Assembly (NCBI GenBank): GCA_012522445.1
Contig: JAAYKL010000015.1
Span: 1 to 64,000, forward strand
From: Myxococcales bacterium
Lineage (GTDB): Bacteria > Myxococcota_A > Polyangia > JAAYKL01
Direction of reading: 5' to 3'
DNA length: 64,000 nt
The translations under genes and the position numbers were made by a program. The notes under the pieces were generated by a model. It did no database searches. It had not been told where the DNA came from and saw nothing but the letters and a program-made list of their open reading frames with translations. Shown piece by piece: positions 40,734 through 50,783 of this stretch (positions are counted from its first letter, which is position 1; the number at the start of each line of letters is the position of its first letter).

Positions 40734-41653
40734 TGCGGCACCGGTGGCAAACGTTATTCATCGCAGTCCTGTTGGGCATTGTTTCTCTCCAACTGAACGC
40801 CCACACCCACGTGGCCAAGACCGACGAAACCCTCCAAATGCTCGCGCGCTACTACTACGGCACACCCGACAAAGACATGGTCATCCGCGCCGCCAACGGC
40901 TTCATGCACCCCGATGATGGCTCGCTGATGAACGGCGAGCACGTCAATGTTCCCGGCGTCATTTACCACCGCGCCAAGGCCGGCGAAGACTGGTACGGCA
41001 TCGCCGCGCAATACCTGGGCACCACGCGCCGCGGAAAGTTCTTGGCCGAGCTCAACGGCAGCCATCCCGACAGCCTGCTCGATGCGGGGCGCATCATCAA
41101 AGTGCCCTACCAACTCCTATACATCTTGGCGCCCAACGAAACCCTCAAGAGCGTGGCCAAAATGTTTCTCGGACCGGCCTTTACCGAGGAGTGGCTACAG
41201 GACTACAACCTGCGCCGCAAAAAGAAGTACGGTGCCGGAGACGCCTTGCTGGTGCCGCTGCTCAACATCGAATTCACCCCTGAGGCGCGCGAGGCCATCG
41301 ACCAAAAGCAAGACATCGAGGCCAGCGAACAAGACCGCCTCTTGCAGCAGGAAGCCACGCAACGCATCGCCAAAATCCGCGCTGCCTACGAATCGGGCAA
41401 GTATATCGAGGCCATCGCCATCGCCCAGCAGCTCCTCGGTACCGGGCGCCTCGCCAACCCGCAAAAGGTGGGCATCTACCGCTACCTGGCGTTTTCCTAC
41501 GCGGCCTTCGACGAAATGGACATGGTGCGCAGCGCCTTAAACGAAGCCCTCAAAATCCAGCCGGGCATGGAGCTGTCGCCCATCACCACGTCGCCCAAAA
41601 TTTTGCGCATTTTTCAAACCCTGCAGCAACAGCAACAACACCCTTCGAAGTAG
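40730..41653 (+). CDS. Secreted LysM-like / TPR-like protein paired with the kinase
   Basis: 307 residues. ATG 40730 follows AGGAGG by seven bases. Signal peptide (MMRHRWQTLFIAVLLGIVSLQLNA, cleavage about 24). Three LysM-like units: TDETLQMLARYYYGTPDKDMVIRAANG, KAGEDWYGIAAQYLGTTRRG, and LAPNETLKSVAKMFLGPAFTEEWLQDYN, each preceding a short hydrophobic beta strand (VNVPGV, IIKVPYQL, ALLVPLL). A helical TPR-like end follows (RIAKIRAAYESGKYIEAIAIAQQLL, YRYLAFSYAAFDEMDMVRSALNEAL). LysM domains bind glycan, usually peptidoglycan. Overlapping the kinase gene, it may carry cell-wall state to the kinase's PEGA-like domain; this is inference. Confidence 0.75.
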   Translation: MMRHRWQTLFIAVLLGIVSLQLNAHTHVAKTDETLQMLARYYYGTPDKDMVIRAANGFMHPDDGSLMNGEHVNVPGVIYHRAKAGEDWYGIAAQYLGTTRRGKFLAELNGSHPDSLLDAGRIIKVPYQLLYILAPNETLKSVAKMFLGPAFTEEWLQDYNLRRKKKYGAGDALLVPLLNIEFTPEAREAIDQKQDIEASEQDRLLQQEATQRIAKIRAAYESGKYIEAIAIAQQLLGTGRLANPQKVGIYRYLAFSYAAFDEMDMVRSALNEALKIQPGMELSPITTSPKILRIFQTLQQQQQHPSK

Positions 41654-41674
41654 CGCTGTCGCACAGGTGGGGCG

Positions 41675-43903
41675 CTAACGCCGTTGGTAGCGCTCTGCCG
41701 TGTACTCGATCGCAGCGCGCTGATGGTTGTACTGCGCTTTCATGTCTTCCAGGACGTCGGGGTGGGTGCGCGACAAGTCGGTTTGCTCGCCGGGATCATC
41801 GCCGAGGTGAAACAATTGAAAGCGGTTGCCAGTGATGGTGTGGATCAGTTTGTAAGGCCACGCGATCAGCGCGTTCATCGGCGGCATGTATTCGCCCTCG
41901 GGCTGCTCGATGTAAATGGGATCGGGCGTGCCGCTCCCTTGGCGCATAATGGGCAGCAGGCTCTTGCCCCGCAGTTGGGGTTCGGCGGGCAGCGAGAGCA
42001 GGTCGAGCACCGTGGGCACCAGATCGATGTGTCCCACCGGCGTGGCGATGCGTTGGGGCGCCAATCCGGGGACGCGAAAGATCCAGGGCACCCGCATAAT
42101 TTCGTCCCAGAGCGCGCGGCCGTGAAATCGGATGTTGTGCTCGCCAAAGGCCTCACCGTGATCGGCCGTCAACATCACAGCGGTACGATCGCGCAAGCCA
42201 CGGGCCGAAAGCGCAGCGAGAAGCTCGCCGATTTGGGCGTCGGTGAAGGCCACCTCTCCGTCGTATCGCGCGCGGCTGTCACTGCCAAACACCGAAAACT
42301 CTTTGTGCGCCAGGTATTCCTTGTGCGGATCCATGTAATGCACCCAGAGAAAGAATCGCCCGGCGGTGAAGGTGTCGTCGTTGAGCCAACGCACTGCCGC
42401 AGCCGTGCTCTGATCACCGGTGATGCGCAAGTCGGGCTCGTCGCCGCCCCGCCCCGCCACAATCTCGAAGCGGTCAAAGCCCTGTTGCAGCCCCGAGCGC
42501 GCAAAATACGGATGCGCCTGCACGCTGCCCGTCTGCAATCCCGCATCGTGCAGCATCTCGGCCAGCAGGCGATTTTTGTCGCTGTAGCGCGACAGGTGAG
42601 AGGCGTTGCAAAACGTTTCGGTGGGATAGCGGCCGATGAGCATGGGCCCGATGGCGCGTCCGGTAAAAGACGACAGCGACCAGGCGTGGGTGAACACGAC
42701 GCCCTCCTGGGCCAATGCATCGATGTTGGGGCTGATGTTGCGCGCATAGCCGGTAAAGCCCAAATCGTGGCGCAGCGCGTCCACCGAAATGAACAGCAAC
42801 GACAACGCGGGGTCTAGGGCCGGATGATCGCTGACCGCGGGGACGGGCGCTTCGGTCGCGCGTTCGACAGTGGCCCGCTGCACGGCATCGGCGCCGGAGC
42901 AGTCTTGGTCGATGCCATCTCCGGGGATATCGATGGCCCCCGGGTGGACGTCTGCGCGGGTGTCGTCGCAATCACCGCCGCCAAAATACGGTGAGAACCC
43001 GTCGCCATCGGCGTCGAACGTGCGCCGCAACAACGACAGCGTTCGGTGCGTTATGGCGGTTTGGGTTTCCAATTGCACCGTGCAAGGCGCGCAATGGTTG
43101 AGCCCCGTTATCGCGCGCACAAAACCGCCGACGCAAATGCCAACGACGAGCAACAGCGACAACCGAGCCACCTGCCACTTGGGCGTGGGCGCGGGTACGC
43201 ACAGACCCAGAAGGATCGCCGCGACCATCCACAGCAGCGGCCATAAAAACGAGAGGTCCAGGGCTTCGCGCTTGAGCAGCCCCCAAAAGCCCCAAAGCCC
43301 CTCTCCCGCTTCGGACGACAGTGCAATGGAGAGCCCCAAAAGAAACAAATGCAGCGCCAGCAAGCCGAAGAAGACGGGCACAAATCGCTCCCGCACCCAG
43401 CGCGCCGGCCAGCGCGATGCCAACCATGGGCACGACCGCCGCAACAGCAAGACCCCCAAGACAGCGACGAGCAACGTGCCCGCCGTGCACAGCAACGCCG
43501 CCAATCCCATGTGAACGAACTTGCCCATGGCCACGCGCACGACGTGATAGGTGAACGCGAACCATCCCCCGGCGATCACTGGCCCGAGCAGTGCGTATGA
43601 CAAGAGCGATCGGCGCGAGACCTCGGTGCTGTCGCGCAACGCCGCAAACCACTGCCGCGGTGACCAGCCCAAAGGGCCCAGCAACAAACGCAGCCCTGCA
43701 AGCACAACGACGGCCACGGGCACCGCCACCAACGACATCAGTCCCGCGTTGTAAGATACGGTCCACCACAGGGTTTCGCCATCGCCGCGCAACAGGGCTT
43801 CAACGGCGCCATATATCCCCGCCGCCACCACGGCCGCCCAAAAGGAAGACGAGATGCGAAAGCCCAGAGTTGCCGTTGAGGGACGAGGGGGGAGTGGACT
43901 CAT
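41675..43903 (-). CDS. Membrane sulfatase-superfamily protein with a MopE-type metal-binding motif
   Basis: 742 residues. Five to seven membrane helices cover about 15-265. Then about 297-337 holds a Ca-binding-like motif: DADGDGFSPYFGGGDCDD, with PGAIDIPGDGIDQDCSG, of the MopE/thrombospondin-3-like kind common in myxobacteria. The alkaline-phosphatase/sulfatase domain follows (about 365-740): LLFISVDALRHD, SLSSFTGRAIGPMLIGRYP (nucleophile a Ser/Thr here, as in LtaS/EptA-type enzymes, so no formylglycine), DRTAVMLTADHGEAFGEH, WVHYMDPH. The layout suggests a phosphotransferase acting on lipids or glycans outside the inner membrane. ATGA overlap with the AI-2E permease. Confidence 0.78.
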   Translation of the reverse strand: MSPLPPRPSTATLGFRISSSFWAAVVAAGIYGAVEALLRGDGETLWWTVSYNAGLMSLVAVPVAVVVLAGLRLLLGPLGWSPRQWFAALRDSTEVSRRSLLSYALLGPVIAGGWFAFTYHVVRVAMGKFVHMGLAALLCTAGTLLVAVLGVLLLRRSCPWLASRWPARWVRERFVPVFFGLLALHLFLLGLSIALSSEAGEGLWGFWGLLKREALDLSFLWPLLWMVAAILLGLCVPAPTPKWQVARLSLLLVVGICVGGFVRAITGLNHCAPCTVQLETQTAITHRTLSLLRRTFDADGDGFSPYFGGGDCDDTRADVHPGAIDIPGDGIDQDCSGADAVQRATVERATEAPVPAVSDHPALDPALSLLFISVDALRHDLGFTGYARNISPNIDALAQEGVVFTHAWSLSSFTGRAIGPMLIGRYPTETFCNASHLSRYSDKNRLLAEMLHDAGLQTGSVQAHPYFARSGLQQGFDRFEIVAGRGGDEPDLRITGDQSTAAAVRWLNDDTFTAGRFFLWVHYMDPHKEYLAHKEFSVFGSDSRARYDGEVAFTDAQIGELLAALSARGLRDRTAVMLTADHGEAFGEHNIRFHGRALWDEIMRVPWIFRVPGLAPQRIATPVGHIDLVPTVLDLLSLPAEPQLRGKSLLPIMRQGSGTPDPIYIEQPEGEYMPPMNALIAWPYKLIHTITGNRFQLFHLGDDPGEQTDLSRTHPDVLEDMKAQYNHQRAAIEYTAERYQRR

Positions 43904-45090
43904 GAATCGGAGGGCGCAGTTGGCGTAGAGGACGGTTGGGCTGGTGACGCCGTGTCGGGGGATGGTGCTTTGACTTCCCCAGGGGGAATGGTGGGCGGAC
44001 CATCGCCGCGGTACAGCGCGCTCTCGCGGTAGCGCTCCAGGCTAAACAACACCAACACCTTGACCACCGCCGTGGTGGGCACCGCCAACAAGACGCCGAG
44101 AAAGCCAAACATTTCGCCGCCCGCCATCAGGGCCAAGATGATCCACAGCGGCCGCAAGCCGAGCTGTTTGCCGAGAATTTTGGGCGTGACAAATACCGCG
44201 TCCAGCGCCTGCACCGATCCGAAGACAATCACCACGCCGAGCACCGGCGTCCAGCCCTTGAGCTGCAGCAAGGACAGCGACAACGCCAGCACAAATCCCG
44301 TGGCGGCGCCGACATAGGGAATGAAGCACAGCAATCCCGTCAACAAGCCCACGGTTAAGGCCATCGGGATGCCCACAATCCAGTATCCCGTGGCATACAA
44401 GACGCCCAACACAATCATCACCATGAACTGACCGTGGAAGAAGGCCGACAGGCTGGTGTCTACGTCTGTGGCCAGCGTGTTGGTCACCCGGCGGTACTTG
44501 CGCGGAATTAAGCGCTCTGTAACGGCGAGGATGGCCGGGTAATCTTTGAGCAAAAAGAACAAAAAGACCGGGAACATGAGCGATCCCAAAAAGAAAAACA
44601 GCGCCGAGAACGTGGCGTTGAACACGAACTCGGCCAAGCGGCTAGCGGGTTCCAGCGCCTGGTGTCCCTGCTTGCTAAACTGCACCAGGATTTGCTGAAA
44701 CAGCTCGTCCCAATTTCCCGTCACTTTGATTTCAATGTCGAGCTTTTGCTCGAGCCACGGAATGGCCCGATCGCTCAAGCGGTCGACCAGGGCCGGCAGA
44801 TGATCGAAGAAGGTGCGCAACTCATCGATGAGCGCTGGCGTTACGAAAAGCACGATGCCGAAGATCAGCAAGAGCAGCGCCACAATGGTGATAATGGTGG
44901 CCACGGTGCGGCCGATAAAGCGCGTCGACGACAGACGCGTCACCACGGGATTGAGCAGGTACGAAATCAGGAAAGACAGGATCAACAGCGTGGCCAAGCG
45001 CTGTAGCTGCGACACCAGGGCGAGGAAGGCGACAAGGCCCAAAAAGCCGATGCCCCAGCGCTTTAAAATTTGAATGGTGTTGGGCTCCAT
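43900..45090 (-). CDS. AI-2E/PerM-family membrane permease
   Basis: 396 residues, about eight membrane helices: LLVAFLALVSQL, LLILSFLISYLLNPVV, IITIVALLLLIFGIVL at the start, then the large loop, then LGVLYATGYWIVGIPMALTVGLLTGLLCFIPYVGAATG with the family motif F(I)PYVG, and PLWIILALMAGGEMFGFLGVLLAVP. This family includes TqsA and sodium/proton antiporters; the actual substrate varies. The tail after about 360 is Pro/Ser/Thr-rich. It is eight bases after the small lipoprotein and overlaps the sulfatase gene by four. Confidence 0.85.
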   Translation of the reverse strand: MEPNTIQILKRWGIGFLGLVAFLALVSQLQRLATLLILSFLISYLLNPVVTRLSSTRFIGRTVATIITIVALLLLIFGIVLFVTPALIDELRTFFDHLPALVDRLSDRAIPWLEQKLDIEIKVTGNWDELFQQILVQFSKQGHQALEPASRLAEFVFNATFSALFFFLGSLMFPVFLFFLLKDYPAILAVTERLIPRKYRRVTNTLATDVDTSLSAFFHGQFMVMIVLGVLYATGYWIVGIPMALTVGLLTGLLCFIPYVGAATGFVLALSLSLLQLKGWTPVLGVVIVFGSVQALDAVFVTPKILGKQLGLRPLWIILALMAGGEMFGFLGVLLAVPTTAVVKVLVLFSLERYRESALYRGDGPPTIPPGEVKAPSPDTASPAQPSSTPTAPSDS

Positions 45091-45098
45091 ATGCTCAC

Positions 45099-45419
45099 CT
45101 AATCGGGAATGGCGCGCAATTCGATGGACACCATCTGCACCGTGTCAGGCACCACCGTCAAGAGCTGATAGTGATCGAAAAAGCCGTCATGACGCACCAA
45201 GATGCGGTGTTCTCCCGCTGGCAACAACACGCCGTGCTCGTGAAACATGCCGATGGGGCCCAGGCGCTGCGCATTGATTTCGAGCCATGCCGTTTCTTGT
45301 TCGCAGGTGAAGCGCACAGCTCCCCGGGGCGTGGTGTCTCCCCGAGGCGTGGCCGCACCGCATGCCCCGAGCAAAAAGGCCAGGGCCAGGGCAGCGAAAG
45401 GCAGGCGGTACATCAACAT
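45099..45419 (-). CDS. Small lipoprotein with a PEGA-like fold
   Basis: 106 residues (ATG 45419, or 45413 two codons in). Lipobox LLGAC (Cys20). After it come a Thr/Arg/Pro/Gly stretch (AATPRGDTTPRG) and one beta-sandwich resembling PEGA (RFTCEQETAWLEINAQRLG, then LLPAGEHRILVRHDGFFDHYQLLTV). PEGA proteins are surface-located. It sits five bases after guaB, so it shares that operon, with no obvious link to GMP synthesis. Confidence 0.65.
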   Translation of the reverse strand: MLMYRLPFAALALAFLLGACGAATPRGDTTPRGAVRFTCEQETAWLEINAQRLGPIGMFHEHGVLLPAGEHRILVRHDGFFDHYQLLTVVPDTVQMVSIELRAIPD

Positions 45420-45424
45420 GCCCG

Positions 45425-46933
<1,509 letters not shown>

Positions 46934-46935
46934 TC

Positions 46936-46965
46936 ATCCTAGCGAAGCCCGCCTATTTTTGTAAA
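46936..46965 (-). promoter_or_regulatory. Promoter of the guaB operon
   Basis: On the minus strand TTTACA (46965-46960), 18 bases, TAGGAT (46941-46936). Leader of about 35 bases, ending in the AAGGAGG site of guaB. Confidence 0.5.
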
Positions 46966-47035
46966 GAGAAACCAAACAAGACGCGCGCCATACACAAAAC
47001 CTGTTTTCGGGGAATTTGCGGATATAAAATAAAAT

Positions 47036-47067
47036 GGCCCGTCATCAAGGGCGGTTGATGACGGGCC
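47036..47067 (-). terminator. Hairpin terminator, probably for the pseudokinase operon
   Basis: Perfect 13-bp inverted repeat (GGCCCGTCATCAA at 47036-47048 and TTGATGACGGGCC at 47055-47067) with loop GGGCGG. On the minus strand it is followed by ATTTTATTTTAT, so it fits Rho-independent termination of minus-strand transcripts, those that come from the 47443-50562 operon some 375 bases earlier. Confidence 0.55.
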
Positions 47068-47442
47068 GGGCAAGAGAAGAGAACCAGCAGGTAAGAGGAG
47101 CCCAAACAAGCAATCCAAATAAGCACAAACGTTAAGAAATTAAGACATCCAAATAAAGCCGCTGATTATCAAGTGGAGCGCGCGTTATTGCGAAGTAAGT
47201 GCGCGCTCTGCACTATGCCTATTGCAATCGCGGTGCCACTTTTTGCGGTTGTGTTTGAAAACGGGGCAACCCACTGATTTTACGTCAAAAATCCTTCTTG
47301 TTAACGCAGGGCAAAAAACCCGCATCTGAGCGCTTCACGCAAGAAGCGCGCGCGTCAATGACATCTATGTCAGGAACTGATGCGCAGCTATGCATTTTTT
47401 TCATAGTGCGCGCACATCCGGTGCTGCGCCCGCAGGTAGGCG

Positions 47443-47757
47443 CTATAGCGTGGTGGGACCGCGGACCGGCCGATCGCTGATATTGCCGCCGATTTCGTTG
47501 TCGTCGGCGTTGTTGGTGCCGGCGTCTCTCGGATCGCTATCGGAGGAAACCGGTAGGGTGGTTTGGGTATCGGGCTTGGCCTTTTCGCCGGTCGCCGCGC
47601 TGAGATCCGAATAGCAGAGGCCATCGATATGGCAAATCCACTCCGGCGGACAATCTGTCGCCGCATCTGTACACTCCATTTTCCCCTCTGGGGGATCGGA
47701 GTCACAAGCCGCCACGAACAAACCAAAAAGAATGCAGGTGACCCATCGATTCAACAT
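47443..47757 (-). CDS. Small lipoprotein with a four-cysteine motif
   Basis: 104 residues from ATG 47757 (GAGG five bases upstream); a longer frame to 47787 has no site. Lipobox FVAAC (Cys18). After it a cysteine cluster ECTDAATDCPPEWICHIDGLC, the same kind as in the 732-2381 lipoprotein, then a low-complexity Thr/Ser/Asp region. Such Cys-rich caps occur on many myxobacterial surface proteins. It starts seven bases after the TPR-like gene and is the last in the pseudokinase operon. Confidence 0.65.
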   Translation of the reverse strand: MLNRWVTCILFGLFVAACDSDPPEGKMECTDAATDCPPEWICHIDGLCYSDLSAATGEKAKPDTQTTLPVSSDSDPRDAGTNNADDNEIGGNISDRPVRGPTTL

Positions 47758-47764
47758 GACAACC

Positions 47765-48634
47765 TCAAAATGTTCCGCCCACCACAAAACCGTTGGGGGC
47801 TACGTTGAAAGACATATCGAAATGATGCGCTGGCGGGGCGTCTTTTTGCTGTCGCATTTTTTTGGATTTGACCAACAACACGACGCCCGGAACCAGCAAG
47901 CCAGCGGTCAATAGGTACCCCACGCTGGCGCCCGAAGCAAAGCGCATGCTGCGCTCGTCGTAATACTGAAAGTCGTCCCAGGAGGTGGCGTCTTGCGCGT
48001 CGTTCTGGGCGGATTTGGCCATGATGGTAAACGTAACCCCCAGGGCCAGCGGCGCCGCGCTCACTCCGAGCAGGGTAATGCCCGCAACCTTGTATTTTCG
48101 CGCTTTTTCCTCTTGCGCTTGGCGGGCCTCGCGTTCGCGTTGCAACACATTCATGTCGTCGGACATGGATTGTTCCTGGGCCGCCGCCAATGCCGCGAGG
48201 CGCTCTTGCTCAGCTCGCTGGGCCTCGGCCTCTTGTTTGGCAATTTCGTCGGGGGTCGGTCCATCCAGGGGCAAATTGTGCTCGAGCTTCGCGATCATAT
48301 CTGCGATTTCGGGCGTGGCGCTGTTGCCGGGGTTTTCGTCGCGAAACGCGCGCATGGTGGGCAAAATTGTGTCTTTGTCCTCCACCTCTTCGGCCAGCGT
48401 TTGAATGTTAAACACGGTGTTGGGATGTGGGGTCATCTTCAACGAGCACAAAAAACGCTCGACAGCTTCGGCCCTTCGGCCGCGCTCCACCATGGATTGT
48501 GCCTCGCTGAAGTAGCGGCCTGCGCGTTTTTGCGCCGCTGCTTCATTGGCCGGTACCGTTGGACACTTGTTGCCCTGTGCCAAGGCGGTGCCTGCCACGG
48601 ATAAAACAAACAAAATCATAAATAGGCGTTTCAT
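47765..48634 (-). CDS. Exported TPR-like protein with two C-terminal membrane helices
   Basis: 289 residues. Start at ATG 48634, six bases after GAGG; the ATG at 48640 sits against that site and is less likely. Signal peptide cleaved about TALAQG. Residues 30-95 form helical repeats of TPR type (AAAQKRAGRYFSEAQSMVERGRRAEAVERFLCSLKM, then PNTVFNIQTLAEEVED). A long charged coiled coil follows (about 120-175, QEAEAQRAEQERLAALAAAQEQ). Two membrane helices come at about 180-205 and 230-252. The end is basic then short beta. Between the pseudokinase and the small lipoprotein, it may tether the complex at the membrane. No family name known to me. Confidence 0.7.
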   Translation of the reverse strand: MKRLFMILFVLSVAGTALAQGNKCPTVPANEAAAQKRAGRYFSEAQSMVERGRRAEAVERFLCSLKMTPHPNTVFNIQTLAEEVEDKDTILPTMRAFRDENPGNSATPEIADMIAKLEHNLPLDGPTPDEIAKQEAEAQRAEQERLAALAAAQEQSMSDDMNVLQREREARQAQEEKARKYKVAGITLLGVSAAPLALGVTFTIMAKSAQNDAQDATSWDDFQYYDERSMRFASGASVGYLLTAGLLVPGVVLLVKSKKMRQQKDAPPAHHFDMSFNVAPNGFVVGGTF

Positions 48635-48642
48635 ATACATCC

Positions 48643-50562
48643 TCAGTTGCCAAATGGGTTGTCAGCCAGACCGCGGGGTTTCTTTTTGACAGGCGCCTTG
48701 GGCTTGGCGGCTGGTGCCTTTACCGGTGCGGGTTTGGGTGCCGCAACGGGCTTTTCCACTTTGGGCTCGGGCGCCGGGGGCGTTGGCACCTCTTCGGAGG
48801 CGGGGAGTGTCTCGGCCGTATCTTCCGGTGCGGTCGTTTCGGTATCTCGGGCAGATTTTGGCTCGGTGTCGGAATCGCCCGCCGAGTCGGATGTTGCCAC
48901 CGAATCGGATGCCTCGGATGCCGCGGCAGTATCGACCTTGGCGCTGTCTTGCGGCGCGGGGGTCGGTGTCGTTGGAGCATCCCCGTCAGGCAAAGGCGTG
49001 GATTCTCCAGCAGGGGTTACGTCGGTGTCGTCGGGCTTTCCGGTGGCGCAGCGATAAACGCCGATGGCCAGGGCGCTCCACAACAACAGCCCGAGGATGC
49101 CAGCAATTAATAGCTTGGGAGAAAATGTCTTGGTGGTGGTCGGAGCGCTGCCCACCGGTGGTGGGGGAGGGCCCGGTGGAGACGTCATGGACACCGACTC
49201 GAGATCATCGGTGTCGATGTTCACCGTGGTGGAATGCCGCGCTGCGGAATCGGCGCCCGCGGCGGCTGCGCTGTCAATGGTTTGCAGCGAGATCTCGGTG
49301 GTGTGCAAGTCGGCAAACAGGGGATCGGATGCTGGCGCCAGGGAAGATGTCACCTCAACTCGCTCAATTGGGGGCGGCGGCGGCGGCGTTACCGGGGTGG
49401 CCGGAGGGGCTTGTGTCGGTGCGGCCGGAGGCGTTGTTGCCGGGGGGGCCGGAGGCGTTGTTGCCGGGGGGGCTTGTGCCGGTGCGGCCGGGGGCGCTTG
49501 TGCCGGTGCGGCCGGGGGCAATACCGCTGGCGCACCAAATACCGTCTTGGCGGTGGCGGGAACGGCTGCGGGTTGTGCTGGGGTGGCGGAAGCCGCAGAC
49601 GCTGGTGCCGATGCCGATGCAACATCTACCATAGGGGGAGATGCCTGGGCTTGCGGTGTGGCCGCTGTTGGCGTTGCCGCTTTGGTGGCGGGCGCTGTTG
49701 CGGGTGCCGCTGCAGATGTCTGCGGAGCGGCCTTGGCATCTCCTGCGGCTGCCCATTGTTGCATTTCGGTTGCCGCCGCCTCGACAGAGGGCCAGCGCGC
49801 AGCGGGATCCCCTGTGAGCGCGCGCCGAACAAACGCCACAACTTCGGGGGGATAACCGGTCAACACCGGAAAATCGGGTTGCGCCTGGATAATTTTTTGC
49901 ACGACTTCATCGTTGTTGCGGCCGACAAAGGCGCGGCGACCGTAAAGCATCTCGTACATAATGATGCCCACGGCCCACTGATCGGATTGGGGGGACAGCG
50001 CTGGCGTGGCGCCCAGTTGTTCGGGGGCGCGGTAATAATCGCGCGCAGGCACTCGGCTGGCGTCATCTAGCGGAACGGTCAACAACCGTGCCTGCAACTT
50101 GTTTTCGGCGGTCTCGCCCACGGCGATCATCTCGGGCATCACCTGCCCCCAGGGCTGTCCTGCGACGTGCATGGCGTGAAGCCCCTGCAGCAGCGGGGTG
50201 AGAATTGCGACCATTTTGTCGATGGGAGGGCGTCGGTTTTTTTGCATCCATTCCCGGAGGCTCACCAAGCGCACCACTTCGGGGAAATGAAATACCGCAA
50301 AACGCGGAATGGCGCCGGGATCGGCGACGAACTCCAGCGGTGTCAAACACGGATGGTCGGGCAACGCCACCGTGGAACCCAGCACCACCGTGGAACCGAA
50401 AATGCGGACAAACAGCGCCTGGCCCGTTTCTTTATCGGTGCATTCGTAATAGCCCCCAAAAGAATCTTGGCACAGCAAGTTGCCGGTTTCAAAGCGACCG
50501 GCCATCACTTTTCCGGAGTACAATCCTCGGCTGGCTTTTTTAAATGATATGGTTGCAGTCAT
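48643..50562 (-). CDS. Membrane pseudokinase with long Ala/Pro linker
   Basis: 639 residues. Residues 20-275 have the protein-kinase fold but not its catalytic residues. The ATP-binding Lys is replaced by Arg53 (ALFVRIFG); HRDxKxxN is replaced by the PWGQVMPEMI stretch (137-146), so no catalytic Asp or metal-binding Asn; DFG is missing (LLTVPLDD at 160-167). The activation-segment end (YYRAPEQL, 177-183) and SDQWAVGIIMYEMLYGRRAF, which hold the fold, are kept. A 200-residue Ala/Pro/Thr region follows, then a membrane helix at about 495-517 (LLIAGILGLLLWSALAIGVY) and a Ser/Asp/Pro-rich exterior part ending KKKPRGLADNPFGN. Probably a scaffold. Promoter overlaps that of the OmpR-type gene. Confidence 0.82.
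   Translation of the reverse strand: MTATISFKKASRGLYSGKVMAGRFETGNLLCQDSFGGYYECTDKETGQALFVRIFGSTVVLGSTVALPDHPCLTPLEFVADPGAIPRFAVFHFPEVVRLVSLREWMQKNRRPPIDKMVAILTPLLQGLHAMHVAGQPWGQVMPEMIAVGETAENKLQARLLTVPLDDASRVPARDYYRAPEQLGATPALSPQSDQWAVGIIMYEMLYGRRAFVGRNNDEVVQKIIQAQPDFPVLTGYPPEVVAFVRRALTGDPAARWPSVEAAATEMQQWAAAGDAKAAPQTSAAAPATAPATKAATPTAATPQAQASPPMVDVASASAPASAASATPAQPAAVPATAKTVFGAPAVLPPAAPAQAPPAAPAQAPPATTPPAPPATTPPAAPTQAPPATPVTPPPPPPIERVEVTSSLAPASDPLFADLHTTEISLQTIDSAAAAGADSAARHSTTVNIDTDDLESVSMTSPPGPPPPPVGSAPTTTKTFSPKLLIAGILGLLLWSALAIGVYRCATGKPDDTDVTPAGESTPLPDGDAPTTPTPAPQDSAKVDTAAASEASDSVATSDSAGDSDTEPKSARDTETTAPEDTAETLPASEEVPTPPAPEPKVEKPVAAPKPAPVKAPAAKPKAPVKKKPRGLADNPFGN
49390..49520 (-). repeat. 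Repeats coding for PPAAPAQAPPA units in the pseudokinase
   Basis: Imperfect tandem repeats of about 24 bases (plus sense GGTGCGGCCGGGGGC core) in the linker. They encode alternating PPA/APAQA units and could be unstable. Confidence 0.7.
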
Positions 50563-50629
50563 GAAATTTTATATGGCAGCGGGTTTCCACAACGGCATTT
50601 TCGCCGCTCCTGTCGGCTGCGTTTCGGGC

Positions 50630-50637
50630 ACTATAAT
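50630..50637. promoter_or_regulatory. Shared -10 region of two divergent genes
   Basis: Plus strand TATAAT (50632-50637), a perfect -10, with a weak -35 CTGTCG 16 bases before; minus strand TATAGT (50635-50630) for the pseudokinase gene, leader about 62 bases. The two boxes overlap, so the genes may exclude each other. Confidence 0.4.
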
Positions 50638-50783
50638 CTAAAACATCGTCTTTCGTCTATTCCCTTACCGTAAATCCGGCAGATAAACCGCCAGAACAAA
50701 CCGCGCCCGCTGCTGCCGATGCGCGATGCCACAAGGCCAACTTTACCGGCCTTTTGAATTCTGATAAAAATCAAGGCAACGCC

